The notes: a model not told the origin generated them from the sequence alone. DNA of 64,000 bases from Opitutus sp. GAS368 (GCA_943329925.2 CALQFT020000001.1:1-64000), one strand, 5' to 3'; shown: positions 29,043 to 38,619, numbered from the stretch's first letter. Translations and numbers: made by a program.

Positions 29043-30464
29043 TTAAGCAGACGCGCTCAGTTCGCGCAGGTCAGCTCGTATGGCAGAGTAGTTGGTTTCA
29101 AAAGCGAGCACCGCGGGATCCGGTTCTTTGGCATGGACCCGGCACCATTCGAGGTAAAGCGGCCGCCACCAATTGGTGTGTTGGGTGAATCCCTCTGCGC
29201 GGTATTTTTGCCAGTCAATGAGCACGCGCGACCAGCATTCGTCACCATAAGTTATCGCCTTTTTGGAATCACCCATTTCCTTGACGTACCAGTCCCGGCC
29301 GATGCGTGCATGAAGGACCTCATCGGCCCAGTCGAAGTCCTGGGCGAGTCCGGCAAAGGCGTCGCCCGATGCAAGTCCGAGCTCCCATTCGAAGCGCTTA
29401 CCGGTTTTTGGCATGAGGCCCTGCTCGATGAAATAGAGCACGGCGTGACGTTCCAGTGGGAGCAATTGAGTGTTGAGTGCGAGGGACCAGGTGAAGTTGA
29501 TTCGCACCAGTGTGCGCCAGTCCACGCCGGCTTGTACAAAACCCACTTCTCCCATCATGGCGTGACGGGCTTCGTCCCAGAGTTGCCGAGTGAGGTCCAC
29601 CGTGTAATCCCAAGGCTTGCCCGTGGTTTGGGCAAGAATGGACGCGATTACTTCCGGCACATCTATCTCTCGAAGGCGCTTGTAATAAAGCATTAGCGGT
29701 TTGGCCAGTGCCGGCAGCGTTGCGTCGTATAAAAACGCCTCGGCATGCACTCCCATGTTGTAGGGGTCAGGGAAACGTTCATCCCGTTTGGGTACGGGGT
29801 CGAAGTGGTAGGGTTTTGCGGAGAACATCCGGCTCGGAACCGCTTCGGTGCGTGGGGTGCTGCCATCCAGAGAGCCAGCCTGTTGGAGGAGTTCTTGGAG
29901 GAGGCTCTCCCAAAGTTGCATCTTCTCTCGCTCCGCGGCTCCGGCCAACTGCGCCACGCACTTCCCGCCGTATTCTGCCATTTCCTCGACTTCCAAAAGT
30001 GCGAACCGACATACGCGTATGGAGGGATGATCCACGAGGGGATGCGTGTCGGCGAGGTAGCGCTGGAGAGCCTCCCGCAGTGCGGGGATGGCGTGTGTGT
30101 AGATGCCGGTGAGGAGGGCCGCGGTGTCTGGGGCGGCTAAAATTTCATCAAAAAGCACCTCCAACGCGGCGTCGGGCGCGTGGTCCAGTCCGAGGGGCGG
30201 TTCGCGCAGTTCAGACACGCGCTTACGCAGAGCGGCGGCATGTTCGGCGCAATAATGGGCGTGCAAACTGAACGCCATCTTCAGCTCGTAAACGGGCTCG
30301 GATGGGAGGCGGTGCACAAAAATTTGGTTCAACCTGCGCAGGGTCCAGTGAAGACGTTTGAGCCGTCCCACGCACGTTTCCACGGAGAGTCCGGGTTTGG
30401 CTGCTGCGTCAAAGCTAGTAATGCCGGCAAGAGGGGGCAGGTTGCGGTGGGTATGGTAGTCCAT
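29043..30464 (-). CDS. Ferritin-like diiron-type protein of unknown function
   Basis: ExxH-type helices 'LWDEARHAMMGE' and 'WADEVLHARIGRDWYVKE'; 473 aa. Confidence 0.5.
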   Translation of the reverse strand: MDYHTHRNLPPLAGITSFDAAAKPGLSVETCVGRLKRLHWTLRRLNQIFVHRLPSEPVYELKMAFSLHAHYCAEHAAALRKRVSELREPPLGLDHAPDAALEVLFDEILAAPDTAALLTGIYTHAIPALREALQRYLADTHPLVDHPSIRVCRFALLEVEEMAEYGGKCVAQLAGAAEREKMQLWESLLQELLQQAGSLDGSTPRTEAVPSRMFSAKPYHFDPVPKRDERFPDPYNMGVHAEAFLYDATLPALAKPLMLYYKRLREIDVPEVIASILAQTTGKPWDYTVDLTRQLWDEARHAMMGEVGFVQAGVDWRTLVRINFTWSLALNTQLLPLERHAVLYFIEQGLMPKTGKRFEWELGLASGDAFAGLAQDFDWADEVLHARIGRDWYVKEMGDSKKAITYGDECWSRVLIDWQKYRAEGFTQHTNWWRPLYLEWCRVHAKEPDPAVLAFETNYSAIRADLRELSASA

Positions 30465-30626
30465 GGGTTGGGGTAGCGGCCTGAGCGACTGGTTTTAAAC
30501 CGTTTCTAGTCAAGATCCAACCTGTTTGGTGGGAGTTTACTTCCGGCGCGTTTCTGAATCAATGACCTCACGAAAAATTGCGCGACCCACGAGCGGTTTA
30601 ATTACTCTATAAGAGAGGCGGTCATT

Positions 30627-31232
30627 GTGGGGTTGTTTTTTGGTTCGCCACGGCGGCTGCTGCTAAAAACGAATATAAGACTCCTGAGCCACATCCATTG
30701 TCTACATCCCGTGCAACTTTATCATTTCATACCAGCACTGGCGTTCTTCTTTGCCCTGGTATCATTTACGGCCTGCCGCTCGGCAATCAATGACACCACC
30801 AAAGGCGGCGGAGCTATCGGGGGCGAGCCGAATGTCGCAGCGAAAAGCTTCTTCACCAGCCACTACGACTTTTACTGCACCGATCCAAATCTCATCAAAT
30901 CGTTACTCACACCAAGAGCTTTTCGTATTTTGAAGCACCATTACGGCAATTACACGAACAGGCATGAAATTGGTGTTCTGGATTGTGATCCTTGGATTAA
31001 CGCTCAAGACGGCGAGATTTCCAGGCCCTTTAATTTCGTGACACTTCAGAATCAAAATTCCGAAGTCATAACTCGCTTCGATTACACATTCAGAACCGGT
31101 TTCAAAACATCTCGTCTTCAATCAGTAATTGTCAAATTTCAACGTTCGCCATCCAGCTCAACATGGCAACTCGCTGACTTCATAATGCCAAATAATGAGT
31201 CGCTCCTCGATTGGCTCGAACGAACCCCCTGA
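30627..31232 (+). CDS. Hypothetical lipoprotein (start uncertain; GTG near 30711 possible)
   Basis: 'HFIPALAFFFALVSFTACRS' lipobox-like signal; no recognised domain. Confidence 0.45.
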   Translation: MGLFFGSPRRLLLKTNIRLLSHIHCLHPVQLYHFIPALAFFFALVSFTACRSAINDTTKGGGAIGGEPNVAAKSFFTSHYDFYCTDPNLIKSLLTPRAFRILKHHYGNYTNRHEIGVLDCDPWINAQDGEISRPFNFVTLQNQNSEVITRFDYTFRTGFKTSRLQSVIVKFQRSPSSSTWQLADFIMPNNESLLDWLERTP

Positions 31233-31517
31233 TTGTTTGGTTGCGGATCGGTTGATTCGTATTGAAGCCAGTTCTTGTCGTATTGGATGATGGTTTGGGC
31301 GTTTGGCGCCTTTGAGGCTATCTTTCCAGTGCGCGTGATCTACCACCCAGTAACGCGCTCATAGGGAGAGGGCGGTCACGTCTATCGATATTCAGTTAGG
31401 CTGGAACTTAGCCGCAAAACTTGTGGGTAATTGAAAGGTTGGCTGTGCGATACGGTAAAACTCGAAGAAGCGGGCAAGAGACCGCCTTGCCTGAATGGAC
31501 TGATCGCAAGCAGGGAG

Positions 31518-31925
31518 CTATATTTTGGTTTTATTTACACCGCTGGACTGGGCTGTCACTAGAGAAGTGACGCGGCTAGTGATCCATTCCAAAAGGGCTG
31601 GTTTGGCGAGTTCAAAGCCCACCTTGAAAAGCTTTGAAAACAATCCCGCCTGCTGGGTGGGGCTGGTGCTTGAATTGCCATTGACGCTGGATTGAACCAC
31701 GCTTTGCGCGGGATGGCCGAGACGGAGTGCCAAAATTTTGGACAGCAGCCAACCGCCCAGCGCGGCGCCCGAAAGCCAAGTTACTGGATTATCGCGCACG
31801 CTCTGGCGCACTCTGGCGGCTAGGTCCAGCTGGTATTCACAGGAGCGAAAAGCGTTCCGGATTTCGCTCCGGGAAACCTCTAGCTCGGCAATCAGCGTGG
31901 CTTTTCTGTTGTCGATCTCAACCAT
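31518..31925 (-). CDS. YqjK-like small hypothetical protein
   Basis: Adjacent to and overlapping the phage-holin-like gene; one hydrophobic segment 'VTWLSGAALGGWLLSKILAL'. Confidence 0.5.
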   Translation of the reverse strand: MVEIDNRKATLIAELEVSRSEIRNAFRSCEYQLDLAARVRQSVRDNPVTWLSGAALGGWLLSKILALRLGHPAQSVVQSSVNGNSSTSPTQQAGLFSKLFKVGFELAKPALLEWITSRVTSLVTAQSSGVNKTKI

Positions 31926-32314
31926 GCGTCATCCTTTCGAAATTCTTCCAGCGTTGTGGCAAACATCGGTTTACGCAACCATCCTCGGGCACCGCGCAAC
32001 ACCCCCCATGCGAGCAATAAATGCAGGCAGCCAGTGGCCGCCGCAATAGAAATCCACGCATGCTCGCTGCCGGCAAGGCGCGCGATGCCGAAGACCAGCG
32101 CCAAACAAAGCAGCAAATACCCTGCAATGCTCAGCGTAATGGCCACCGCAGCGAGCACAAGCATCCCACCTAAGCGCGCCACCGCCTCTTTGCCTTCCAA
32201 GCCGGCCAATTCCAGCCTAGCCCTTAAATAACTAAGGGCTGAGAGGCTGAACAGCCGCAGGGGGCCGCTTAGGTCTCTGTCCTGCGCGCTGTTTTTTTGA
32301 GGCTCACGGTTCAT
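31892..32314 (-). CDS. Phage holin superfamily / YqjE-like membrane protein
   Basis: Two TM segments; 'YLRARLELAGLEGKEAVARLGGMLVLAAVAITLSIAGYLLLCLALVFGIA'. Confidence 0.65.
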   Translation of the reverse strand: MNREPQKNSAQDRDLSGPLRLFSLSALSYLRARLELAGLEGKEAVARLGGMLVLAAVAITLSIAGYLLLCLALVFGIARLAGSEHAWISIAAATGCLHLLLAWGVLRGARGWLRKPMFATTLEEFRKDDAWLRSTTEKPR

Positions 32315-32438
32315 CCAGAGGGGCGGTGTCTATAGGGCGGCGCTTCGGGGCAATCAGTAGTTTGTCAGTCGGGGCAATGCGATGGGGCACCTAGCGGTGT
32401 CCAAGAGCACTCAACTGGCAGATTGGCTGCTCTAGGGC

Positions 32439-32783
32439 CTAGCGGCGGGCGAGGATCCCCACAACAAAGCCGGCTCCGAGGGCTATGCACACGGCGGTTA
32501 AGGGGTTTTCTCTTACGTAACCTTCTGTGTCATGGCGCAGCGCCTCGGCACGGACCTTGGCGTCGGCATAAACGGCCTCGGCTCGCGCTTTAATTTGGGC
32601 GGCTTTTTCATCGGCGGCGTGGAGGAGCTCTCTGCCCTTGATCTCCATCGCTGATTTAAGTTCGTCGGCGGCTAGGAAGTTGGCAGCTCCCAAGGTGTGG
32701 GGACGGTGGACGGCCTCGGCAGAAAGCTGAGGGTTATCGTGGTGGGTTTCAGTGATAGGCGTGGATGCGACGTTGGTTGTCAT
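32439..32783 (-). CDS. DUF883 / ElaB-YqjD-like membrane-anchored protein
   Basis: Ala-rich amphipathic helix then 'YVRENPLTAVCIALGAGFVVGILARR' typical of the YqjD family. Confidence 0.78.
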   Translation of the reverse strand: MTTNVASTPITETHHDNPQLSAEAVHRPHTLGAANFLAADELKSAMEIKGRELLHAADEKAAQIKARAEAVYADAKVRAEALRHDTEGYVRENPLTAVCIALGAGFVVGILARR

Positions 32784-32850
32784 AGAATCTCCTCTTTTTA
32801 ATTTCCTAATCAGTCAGATTTTAACACAATAGAAAGTATCAGATGGCAAC

Positions 32851-32900
32851 TGGGGGAAATCGGGGGAAATCGGGGGAAATCGGGGGAAATCGGGGGAAAC
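32851..32900. repeat. 10-bp tandem repeat (CGGGGGAAAT)x5, G-quadruplex-prone
   Basis: tgggggaaat + 3x cgggggaaat + cgggggaaac read directly. Confidence 0.95.
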
Positions 32901-33098
32901 CAAGGGCGGGAGGCGCGCCAGCGAGGGGCTGGAAAATTAATAAGGCCTAGGATTGCGAGTTAAGGGGTTGCGGTTTTAGAGGGCTGCGCCGGAGAAAACT
33001 CGGGTGGGGAAAACTACGAAAAACTACGAAAGATGGGAAAAGTTACACAGAGCAGCCATGGAGCTTAATGAGCAAGTTTTGACCCAAATTTTTGACCC

Positions 33099-33158
33099 AA
33101 GTTTGAACTCAAGTTTGAACTCAAGTTTGAACTCAAGTTTGAACTCAAGTTTTAACTT
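33099..33158. repeat. 12-bp tandem repeat (AAGTTTGAACTC)x4 plus degenerate copies
   Basis: Four perfect units 33099-33146, then aagttttaactt; degenerate units also at about 33074-33098. Confidence 0.93.
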
Positions 33159-33253
33159 AGTTTCTGAACTGGTTTTGAGCCAGTTCTAGATCAAGTTGGC
33201 CCTCACTATATGCTACGGAAAATAGTAGGGCGAGGGGGCTATGAAAATTAAAA

Positions 33254-33472
33254 TTATTTGGCTCGGAAGGTAATTCGAGCCTTTGAGAGATCATACGGGG
33301 AGAGCTCCACTTCCACATTATCGCCTGGCACAATACGAATGAAATGTTTCCGCATTTTTCCCGAAATGTGAGCGAGCACCAGCGCTCCTTCTTTAAGTTG
33401 AACTCGGAACATGGTTCCGGGAAGTACTTCCTTGACGACTCCCTGAGTCTTAATTGCGTCCTCTTTACCCAT
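33254..33472 (-). CDS. infA: Translation initiation factor IF-1
   Basis: [72 protein letters not shown]. Confidence 0.97.
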   Translation of the reverse strand: MGKEDAIKTQGVVKEVLPGTMFRVQLKEGALVLAHISGKMRKHFIRIVPGDNVEVELSPYDLSKARITFRAK

Positions 33473-33717
33473 AGTCGTTCAATCATGCCTATGGATTGAA
33501 TGGAAAGCAATACCGCGTATCCAGACATTGTGGGGGCTTCGGGACTCTTTTTTGTATTCGCCTTGCCAACTGCATCTACCGCTGAATAACCCGTCGCTGC
33601 ATTCTTACCGCAATGCAGCACTCCATCCCAATCAATTGGCGCCGCAGCGCGTCTGAAATCCGCACAATGCGCCCGCCTTTGTGCGGCAGTCGATGTAACT
33701 CCCTTAGATTAAAGGAG

Positions 33718-33801
33718 TGGTGCTCACGAGAGGACTCGAACCTCCACGGTATTACCCATACGGTTCTGAGCCGTACGCGTCTGCCATTCCGCCACGTGAG
33801 C
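33718..33801 (-). tRNA. tRNA-Leu (anticodon CAG), CCA encoded
   Basis: Reverse complement GCTCACGTGGCGGAATGGCAGACGCGTACGGCTCAGAACCGTATGGGTAATACCGTGGAGGTTCGAGTCCTCTCGTGAGCACCA; cloverleaf with long variable arm. Confidence 0.95.
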
Positions 33802-33880
33802 TTTTGCAGCCGCTGGCTGGTTGATGGCCGAATCCAGCGGTGAGAGAAGATAGTAATCTCCTCGGGCTGTGACGCAATCT

Positions 33881-33915
33881 AAAAACATGTCTCGATGATT
33901 AATTCTCGAGACATG
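33881..33915 (-). terminator. Intrinsic terminator downstream of dnaN
   Basis: On the minus strand CATGTCTCGA-gaattaatca-TCGAGACATG followed by TTTTT. Confidence 0.85.
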
Positions 33916-33971
33916 AAGACATCCCTAGACAGAGTGTCTTTGAGGATTGGAGTTTCTTTTCCCCCAAGAGG

Positions 33972-35066
33972 TTAGCTCACGCGCATGGGCATGATCACAT
34001 ACAAAAAGGGGCTTTGAATCTTGATGACGCCCGGACTCATTTCGTCGATCAAATCCAAGAAGACTTCATCTGTGGGCAAGGCCCGCAACGGAGCCATGAG
34101 ATACTCCGGATTGAAGGCGATGGTCAGATCGTTTCCTTTGTAAATGACAGGGATGGATTCCCTTGCTTCACCGATATCCGGCGTGTTCGCCGCGATTTCC
34201 AAATTGTTCTTGGTGAACATCAACTTCACTGAGTTGCTTTTTTCGCTGGCGAGTAGCGAGACGCGATGGACCGCCGCCTGAAAAAGTTCACGCTCCAAAG
34301 TTACCCGTTCGCGCACTTCGTTGGGGATGACCTGCCGGTAGTTGGGGTAGTTGCCTTCCACCAATTTGGAAACAAGTCGCGTGGTGCCAACATCAAAGGC
34401 CACCTGGTTCTGTGCGACGTACATTTTCATTTCACCCGAGTCACCGACTAGGCGGGCGAGTTCGTTAATGCACTTGGTGGGAACAATAACGTCAACTTCC
34501 TCACTTTGTGGGAATTCGACTTCTCAATCAACAAGGCCCAGGCGGCGGCCATCTGTGGCGACCATGGTCAAGCGGCTGTCTTTGAAAGAAAAGAGGATGC
34601 CGTTGAGCACGTAACGCGTCTCGTCGGTGGAGATAGCGTAGGAGGTCTTGCGCAAGGCGTCCTTGAGTTCGCCCTGCTTGAGGGAGAATAGTTTGCAATC
34701 GGAGAACTCGGGAAAGGGAGGAAACTCGTCTTCGGGAAGGCCGTGGATTTTGAAGAAAATCTGCCCGCAGCGCAGAGAGGCGATATTCTTGCCTTCAACC
34801 TCTACATGCACTTCGCCGGCTGGCAGTTCACGCACGATGCTGGCTAGGCGTTTGACAGGCAGGGTGGTTCCACCGGGGCGGTCAACTTGGGCTTCTGCAA
34901 CGCAGGTGACACCGACATCCAGATCGGTTGTGGTGAATCGTAACTGGCCGTCGGCAGCCTGGATGCGGACGTTGGAAAGGATCGGCAGGGTAGTGCGCGA
35001 ACTCACGACGTTCTGCACAGTTTGCAGACCAGCGAGGAGTGTGTCTCGGGCGACGCTGAATCTCAT
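33972..35066 (-). pseudogene. dnaN: DNA polymerase III beta subunit, interrupted by an in-frame TGA at 34526-34524
   Basis: ORFs 34524-35066 and 33972-34430 are in the same frame; conceptual read-through ...DGRRLGLVD*EVEFPQSEEVDVIVPTKCINELARLVGDSGEMKMYVAQ... is continuous beta-clamp sequence. Confidence 0.85.
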
Positions 35067-35151
35067 AATATCGTTCTGTTTTGAAAAAGGAAGTCGGGGA
35101 GGCAGGTTATTCTTAATCTGCCAAAGGTTGTCTGACCAAGACTAATCCCAT

Positions 35152-36582
35152 CTAGCGCTGGAGATCTCCATCTAGAAACGAGACGACTTGGCGCAGGTGG
35201 TCATCTTTGGAAATTTTATCACGCACTTGGCGATGGGCGTGGAGGACGGTGCCGTGATCGCGGCCACCGAAGGCCTCGCCGATTTCTGAGAGCGAGGAGC
35301 GGGTCAATTCGCGTGAAAGATACATGGCTACTTGCCTGGGGAATGCGATGTTGGCTGGGCGCCGCTTGCTGGACATGTCCGCGAGACGGATGTCAAAGTG
35401 GTCTGCCACACGGCGTTGGATCTGTTCAATGGTCACCGCCCGGCGCGCTTCCTCCTGAAGAATGTCCTTGAGGAGCATCTCGATTTTCTCTGGGGTCGGC
35501 ATTTTCCCCTCGTTGAGCGAGGCGTAGGAAGCCACACGCATGAGGGCGCCTTCAAGCCGGCGCACATTGGTGCGGACGCGTTCTGCCAAGAAATTGATGA
35601 TCTCTGGGGTCAACTTGACCTGCATGGACTCGGATTTTTTCCGAAGAATGGCCGTGCGGGTTTCTACGTCTGGTGGCTGCATTTCAGCCGTGAGCCCCCA
35701 TTCGAAGCGTGAAACCAAGCGGCTTTCCAGGCTGGCGATTTCTGAAGGAGGCCGGTCGCTGGAAAGAACAATCTGTTTATGGCCGTCGAATAAAGCGTTG
35801 AAAGTATGGAAGAACTCCTCTTGGGAGCGCTCTTTGCCAGCGAGAAACTGGATGTCATCTATGAGCAATACTTCCGCTTGGCGATAGCGCTTGCGAAACT
35901 TCGGCAAAGTCCCCGCCTTAATAGCCTCGATGAACTCGTTGGTGAAAAGCTCCGAGGTGATGTAGAGGACCTTGGCCTTTTTGTTCGTCGCAAGTATATG
36001 ATGTCCGATGGCATGCATCAGATGGGTTTTCCCAAGCCCCACTCCGCTATAGATGAAAAGCGGGTTGTAGGTTTTACCCGGCCCGTTTGCGACGGCGGAG
36101 CACGCGGCATGGGCAAACTGATTGTTGCTGCCCACCACAAAGGAGTCGAAGGTGTTTCGTGGATTTAAGCCGCTTCCATTTAAGGACTTGCCCGGTGAGG
36201 GGTCCTCGGGGGCGGAATCCGGCTCGGAAATCGCACTCATTGCCAGAGACGCCTGCGTCTCGGGGGTAGGAGCGAAGGTGTACTGGACTTGCCTGCCGTT
36301 GCCGGTGGCAAGCATCAGGGCCGAGCGCAAAAGAGACTGGTAGTTACTCTCAATCCAGAGCTGGTGAATGGAGTTGGGGACGCGCAGCGTCAGGGTCTTG
36401 TCATCGAGCGCGACGGCTTGGATGTCCTGAAACCAGCGTCGGAAGGTGTCGATACTGACTTCCGCGCGCAGAGTCTCAGCGACTTCGCTCCAGATTTTGA
36501 GAGCGGATTCAGGGCAGGGGAGATTTTCGGTAATTTGCGCCACGGAGAGTAAAGAAACGCTAGTAGTGCACAGGGGGTGCAT
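35152..36582 (-). CDS. dnaA: Chromosomal replication initiator protein DnaA
   Basis: 'NTFDSFVVGSNNQFAHAA', 'LFIYSGVGLGKTHLMHAIGHH', 'LLIDDIQFLAGKERSQEEFFHTFNAL', 'RPANIAFPRQVAMYLSRELTRSSLSEIGEAFGGRDHGTVLHA'. Confidence 0.97.
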   Translation of the reverse strand: MHPLCTTSVSLLSVAQITENLPCPESALKIWSEVAETLRAEVSIDTFRRWFQDIQAVALDDKTLTLRVPNSIHQLWIESNYQSLLRSALMLATGNGRQVQYTFAPTPETQASLAMSAISEPDSAPEDPSPGKSLNGSGLNPRNTFDSFVVGSNNQFAHAACSAVANGPGKTYNPLFIYSGVGLGKTHLMHAIGHHILATNKKAKVLYITSELFTNEFIEAIKAGTLPKFRKRYRQAEVLLIDDIQFLAGKERSQEEFFHTFNALFDGHKQIVLSSDRPPSEIASLESRLVSRFEWGLTAEMQPPDVETRTAILRKKSESMQVKLTPEIINFLAERVRTNVRRLEGALMRVASYASLNEGKMPTPEKIEMLLKDILQEEARRAVTIEQIQRRVADHFDIRLADMSSKRRPANIAFPRQVAMYLSRELTRSSLSEIGEAFGGRDHGTVLHAHRQVRDKISKDDHLRQVVSFLDGDLQR

Positions 36583-36736
36583 AACGTTTGTTGGAGGTGA
36601 TGTAGCTGAGGCTCTTAAGAGGGCTTACAGAGGGGATTGGATCAGCTTAAGGATTCCTAATAATTGGGCTAGTGCCTTGTAGGAGAGCTGGTTGGGTTTG
36701 TTTTTTAAAGTGATTGATTTGTTACGGACTTGTGAA

Positions 36737-36822
36737 GAGCGCTTAACTTTGGAAGCGCTCTGAAGCGAGGGATTTCTGAGTTTATTCTCAACTTATTCGA
36801 TGTTTTTCACAAGTTATTCACA
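36737..36822. promoter_or_regulatory. Putative oriC / dnaA regulatory region
   Basis: Upstream of dnaA: 8-bp palindrome GAGCGCTT-aactttgg-AAGCGCTC (36737-36760), DnaA-box-like TTTTTCACA (36803-36811) and TTATTCACA (36814-36822). Confidence 0.4.
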
Positions 36823-36981
36823 GGCCTAGGGAGCCCAGCCTGCGCAGAGCACGGAGGGTAAAACGCTCTGGAAATCGGACAAGGAAAAAGGCTGATTTGC
36901 GCCGGGAATAGTTTTGTTTTGGAAGACGATTGCAGTTGACGCACTGGTCGGGCGCGTGATGCAGCCCATTCAAGCGCGTGT

Positions 36982-38619
36982 TCACGAGCCATACCGGGTT
37001 CGGACGGCTTCCAAGTGGGCTTCCGCTACGACCAGTTGCGCTTCCGGGGTGCGGAAGAGCAGAGCGACGCAGGTCGTAACAATCGAGCCCACAGCTACTC
37101 GCCAAGGAAACTCAATGGTTGGCAGCCAGTACGGCGCCCAGAGCACAGGTGCCTTCGACCCGACGGCGGCCACCGGATGGGCGAGCGCCCAAAGGTCGTT
37201 GTGCAGCCCGCTGAGCAGGGACACGGCGACGAACCCCGCCAACATCGCCACCAAGTTGCCTGTCTCATTGCCGCGTCGCTTGGTGAGCAGTCCTACTAAA
37301 AATATCCCGAGCAGCGAGCCGTACGTGTAGCCGAAAATCCCCAATACAATGGGAATGATACGGGCGTGGAGGATGATTTTTGCGTAAGCGGTGCCCGCGC
37401 CGATGAAAACTAGAATCAGAGAAAATACCACGGTGCTAATCCTTGCCGCTCGCAGCGTCTGCGCGTCGGTGGCTTGGGGGCGGATCATGGTCTTGTACCA
37501 GTCCTCAGTGAAGCTGGTGGCAAGCGCGTTGAGGGCGGTGCTTAGTGAACCCATGGCGGTGGCGAATATCCCCGCAAATAGGATGCCTCGCACGCCGGGG
37601 GGCAAATCGTTGACGATAAAGAAGGCGAAGGGGGCGTCTTTGCCCGGTTCGCGGTAATGGACCCAAAGGAGCATCCCGACCAGTAGAAAGCAAAGGACCA
37701 GAGGGAGGTCCGCCAACCCGGAAAGAATAAGCGAAAGCCTGGAGCGTTGATGGTTTTTCGCCGTCAACATGCGCTGCACCATGTCTTGGTCGGTGCCGTG
37801 GGTGGCCATGGTGGTGAAGGTGGAGCCGATGAGCGCCGCCCAAATCGTGTACTCGCTTTCCAAAATATTGCGTACATTGGTCCAAAAGCTCGCACCCGGA
37901 GTGAGTCCAAGGTCGATGATGGCAAAGTCCTTTGGGCCGCTGAGCACATCGGTGACCCCCGTCCAGCCATTGGGAATACGGGACATAAGAGTCCAGATGG
38001 CGAAGCCGAGGGAGCCAAACATAAGCGTGGCCTGAATCAGATCAGTCCAGACGACGGCCTTGATCCCACCCACAGCGGTGTAAAGAGCGGTGATGGCGGT
38101 GATGATCAGTAGCGCGACGGAGTAGACGGCGACCTGCGAGAGCGGGGCAAGGCTCACGCCGGTGATCTGCTCGTAGGTCATCACAATGACAATCGCCGCC
38201 ACGTAAAGCCGTGTGCCGCTCGCAAGTGCCCGTGTGACAAGGAAGACAGCGGAGGAAGCGTTGCGCGTCCGAGACCCGAAGCGCAGCGACAGATACTGAT
38301 AAATCGACACCACCCGGAACTCATAGAACGGTTTGATGAAAACTCCCGCGATGATCAAGCGCGCCAGAATCGTTCCGATAGCGAGCTGAGCGTAGGTAAA
38401 GTTCCGTGTGGCGTAGCCTTCGCCAGGGGCTCCCAGAAAGGTCGCGGCGCTGATTTCTGCAGCGAGGATCGAGGCCATTACAGCCCACCACGGGATGTTG
38501 CGATCGCCCACGGCGAAGGACTCCATGGAGCGTTCCCCTCGCCCGGCGCGCAGGCCAATGGCGGTAATGACAATGAAGTAAACTGCGACAACGAGGCCGT
38601 CGATCCAGAGATTGGACAT
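36982..38619 (-). CDS. Sodium:solute symporter (SSS family)
   Basis: 545 aa multi-TM; 'AAEISAATFLGAPGEGYA', 'GGIKAVVWTDLIQATLMFG', 'MATHGTDQDMVQRMLTAKN'. Confidence 0.87.
   Translation of the reverse strand: MSNLWIDGLVVAVYFIVITAIGLRAGRGERSMESFAVGDRNIPWWAVMASILAAEISAATFLGAPGEGYATRNFTYAQLAIGTILARLIIAGVFIKPFYEFRVVSIYQYLSLRFGSRTRNASSAVFLVTRALASGTRLYVAAIVIVMTYEQITGVSLAPLSQVAVYSVALLIITAITALYTAVGGIKAVVWTDLIQATLMFGSLGFAIWTLMSRIPNGWTGVTDVLSGPKDFAIIDLGLTPGASFWTNVRNILESEYTIWAALIGSTFTTMATHGTDQDMVQRMLTAKNHQRSRLSLILSGLADLPLVLCFLLVGMLLWVHYREPGKDAPFAFFIVNDLPPGVRGILFAGIFATAMGSLSTALNALATSFTEDWYKTMIRPQATDAQTLRAARISTVVFSLILVFIGAGTAYAKIILHARIIPIVLGIFGYTYGSLLGIFLVGLLTKRRGNETGNLVAMLAGFVAVSLLSGLHNDLWALAHPVAAVGSKAPVLWAPYWLPTIEFPWRVAVGSIVTTCVALLFRTPEAQLVVAEAHLEAVRTRYGS

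Noticed and set aside
32851-33158. Possible CRISPR-like array
   Set aside because: Repeats of 10 and 12 bp are directly abutting with no spacers and there are no cas genes
33004-33189. 61-aa ORF with SLNS repeats over the 12-bp tandem repeat
   Set aside because: 12-bp repeats keep any frame open; no recognisable fold, so treated as repeat artefact
33157-33621. 154-aa minus ORF over infA
   Set aside because: Overlaps infA in another frame and has no domain; infA is unambiguous
34430-34523. Programmed frameshift in dnaN
   Set aside because: Both halves are in the same frame, so the interruption is an in-frame stop, not a frameshift
33972-35066. Genome-wide UGA recoding
   Set aside because: TGA is used as the normal stop of other genes in the window (e.g. 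at 753 and 13324) and no other gene shows an internal TGA
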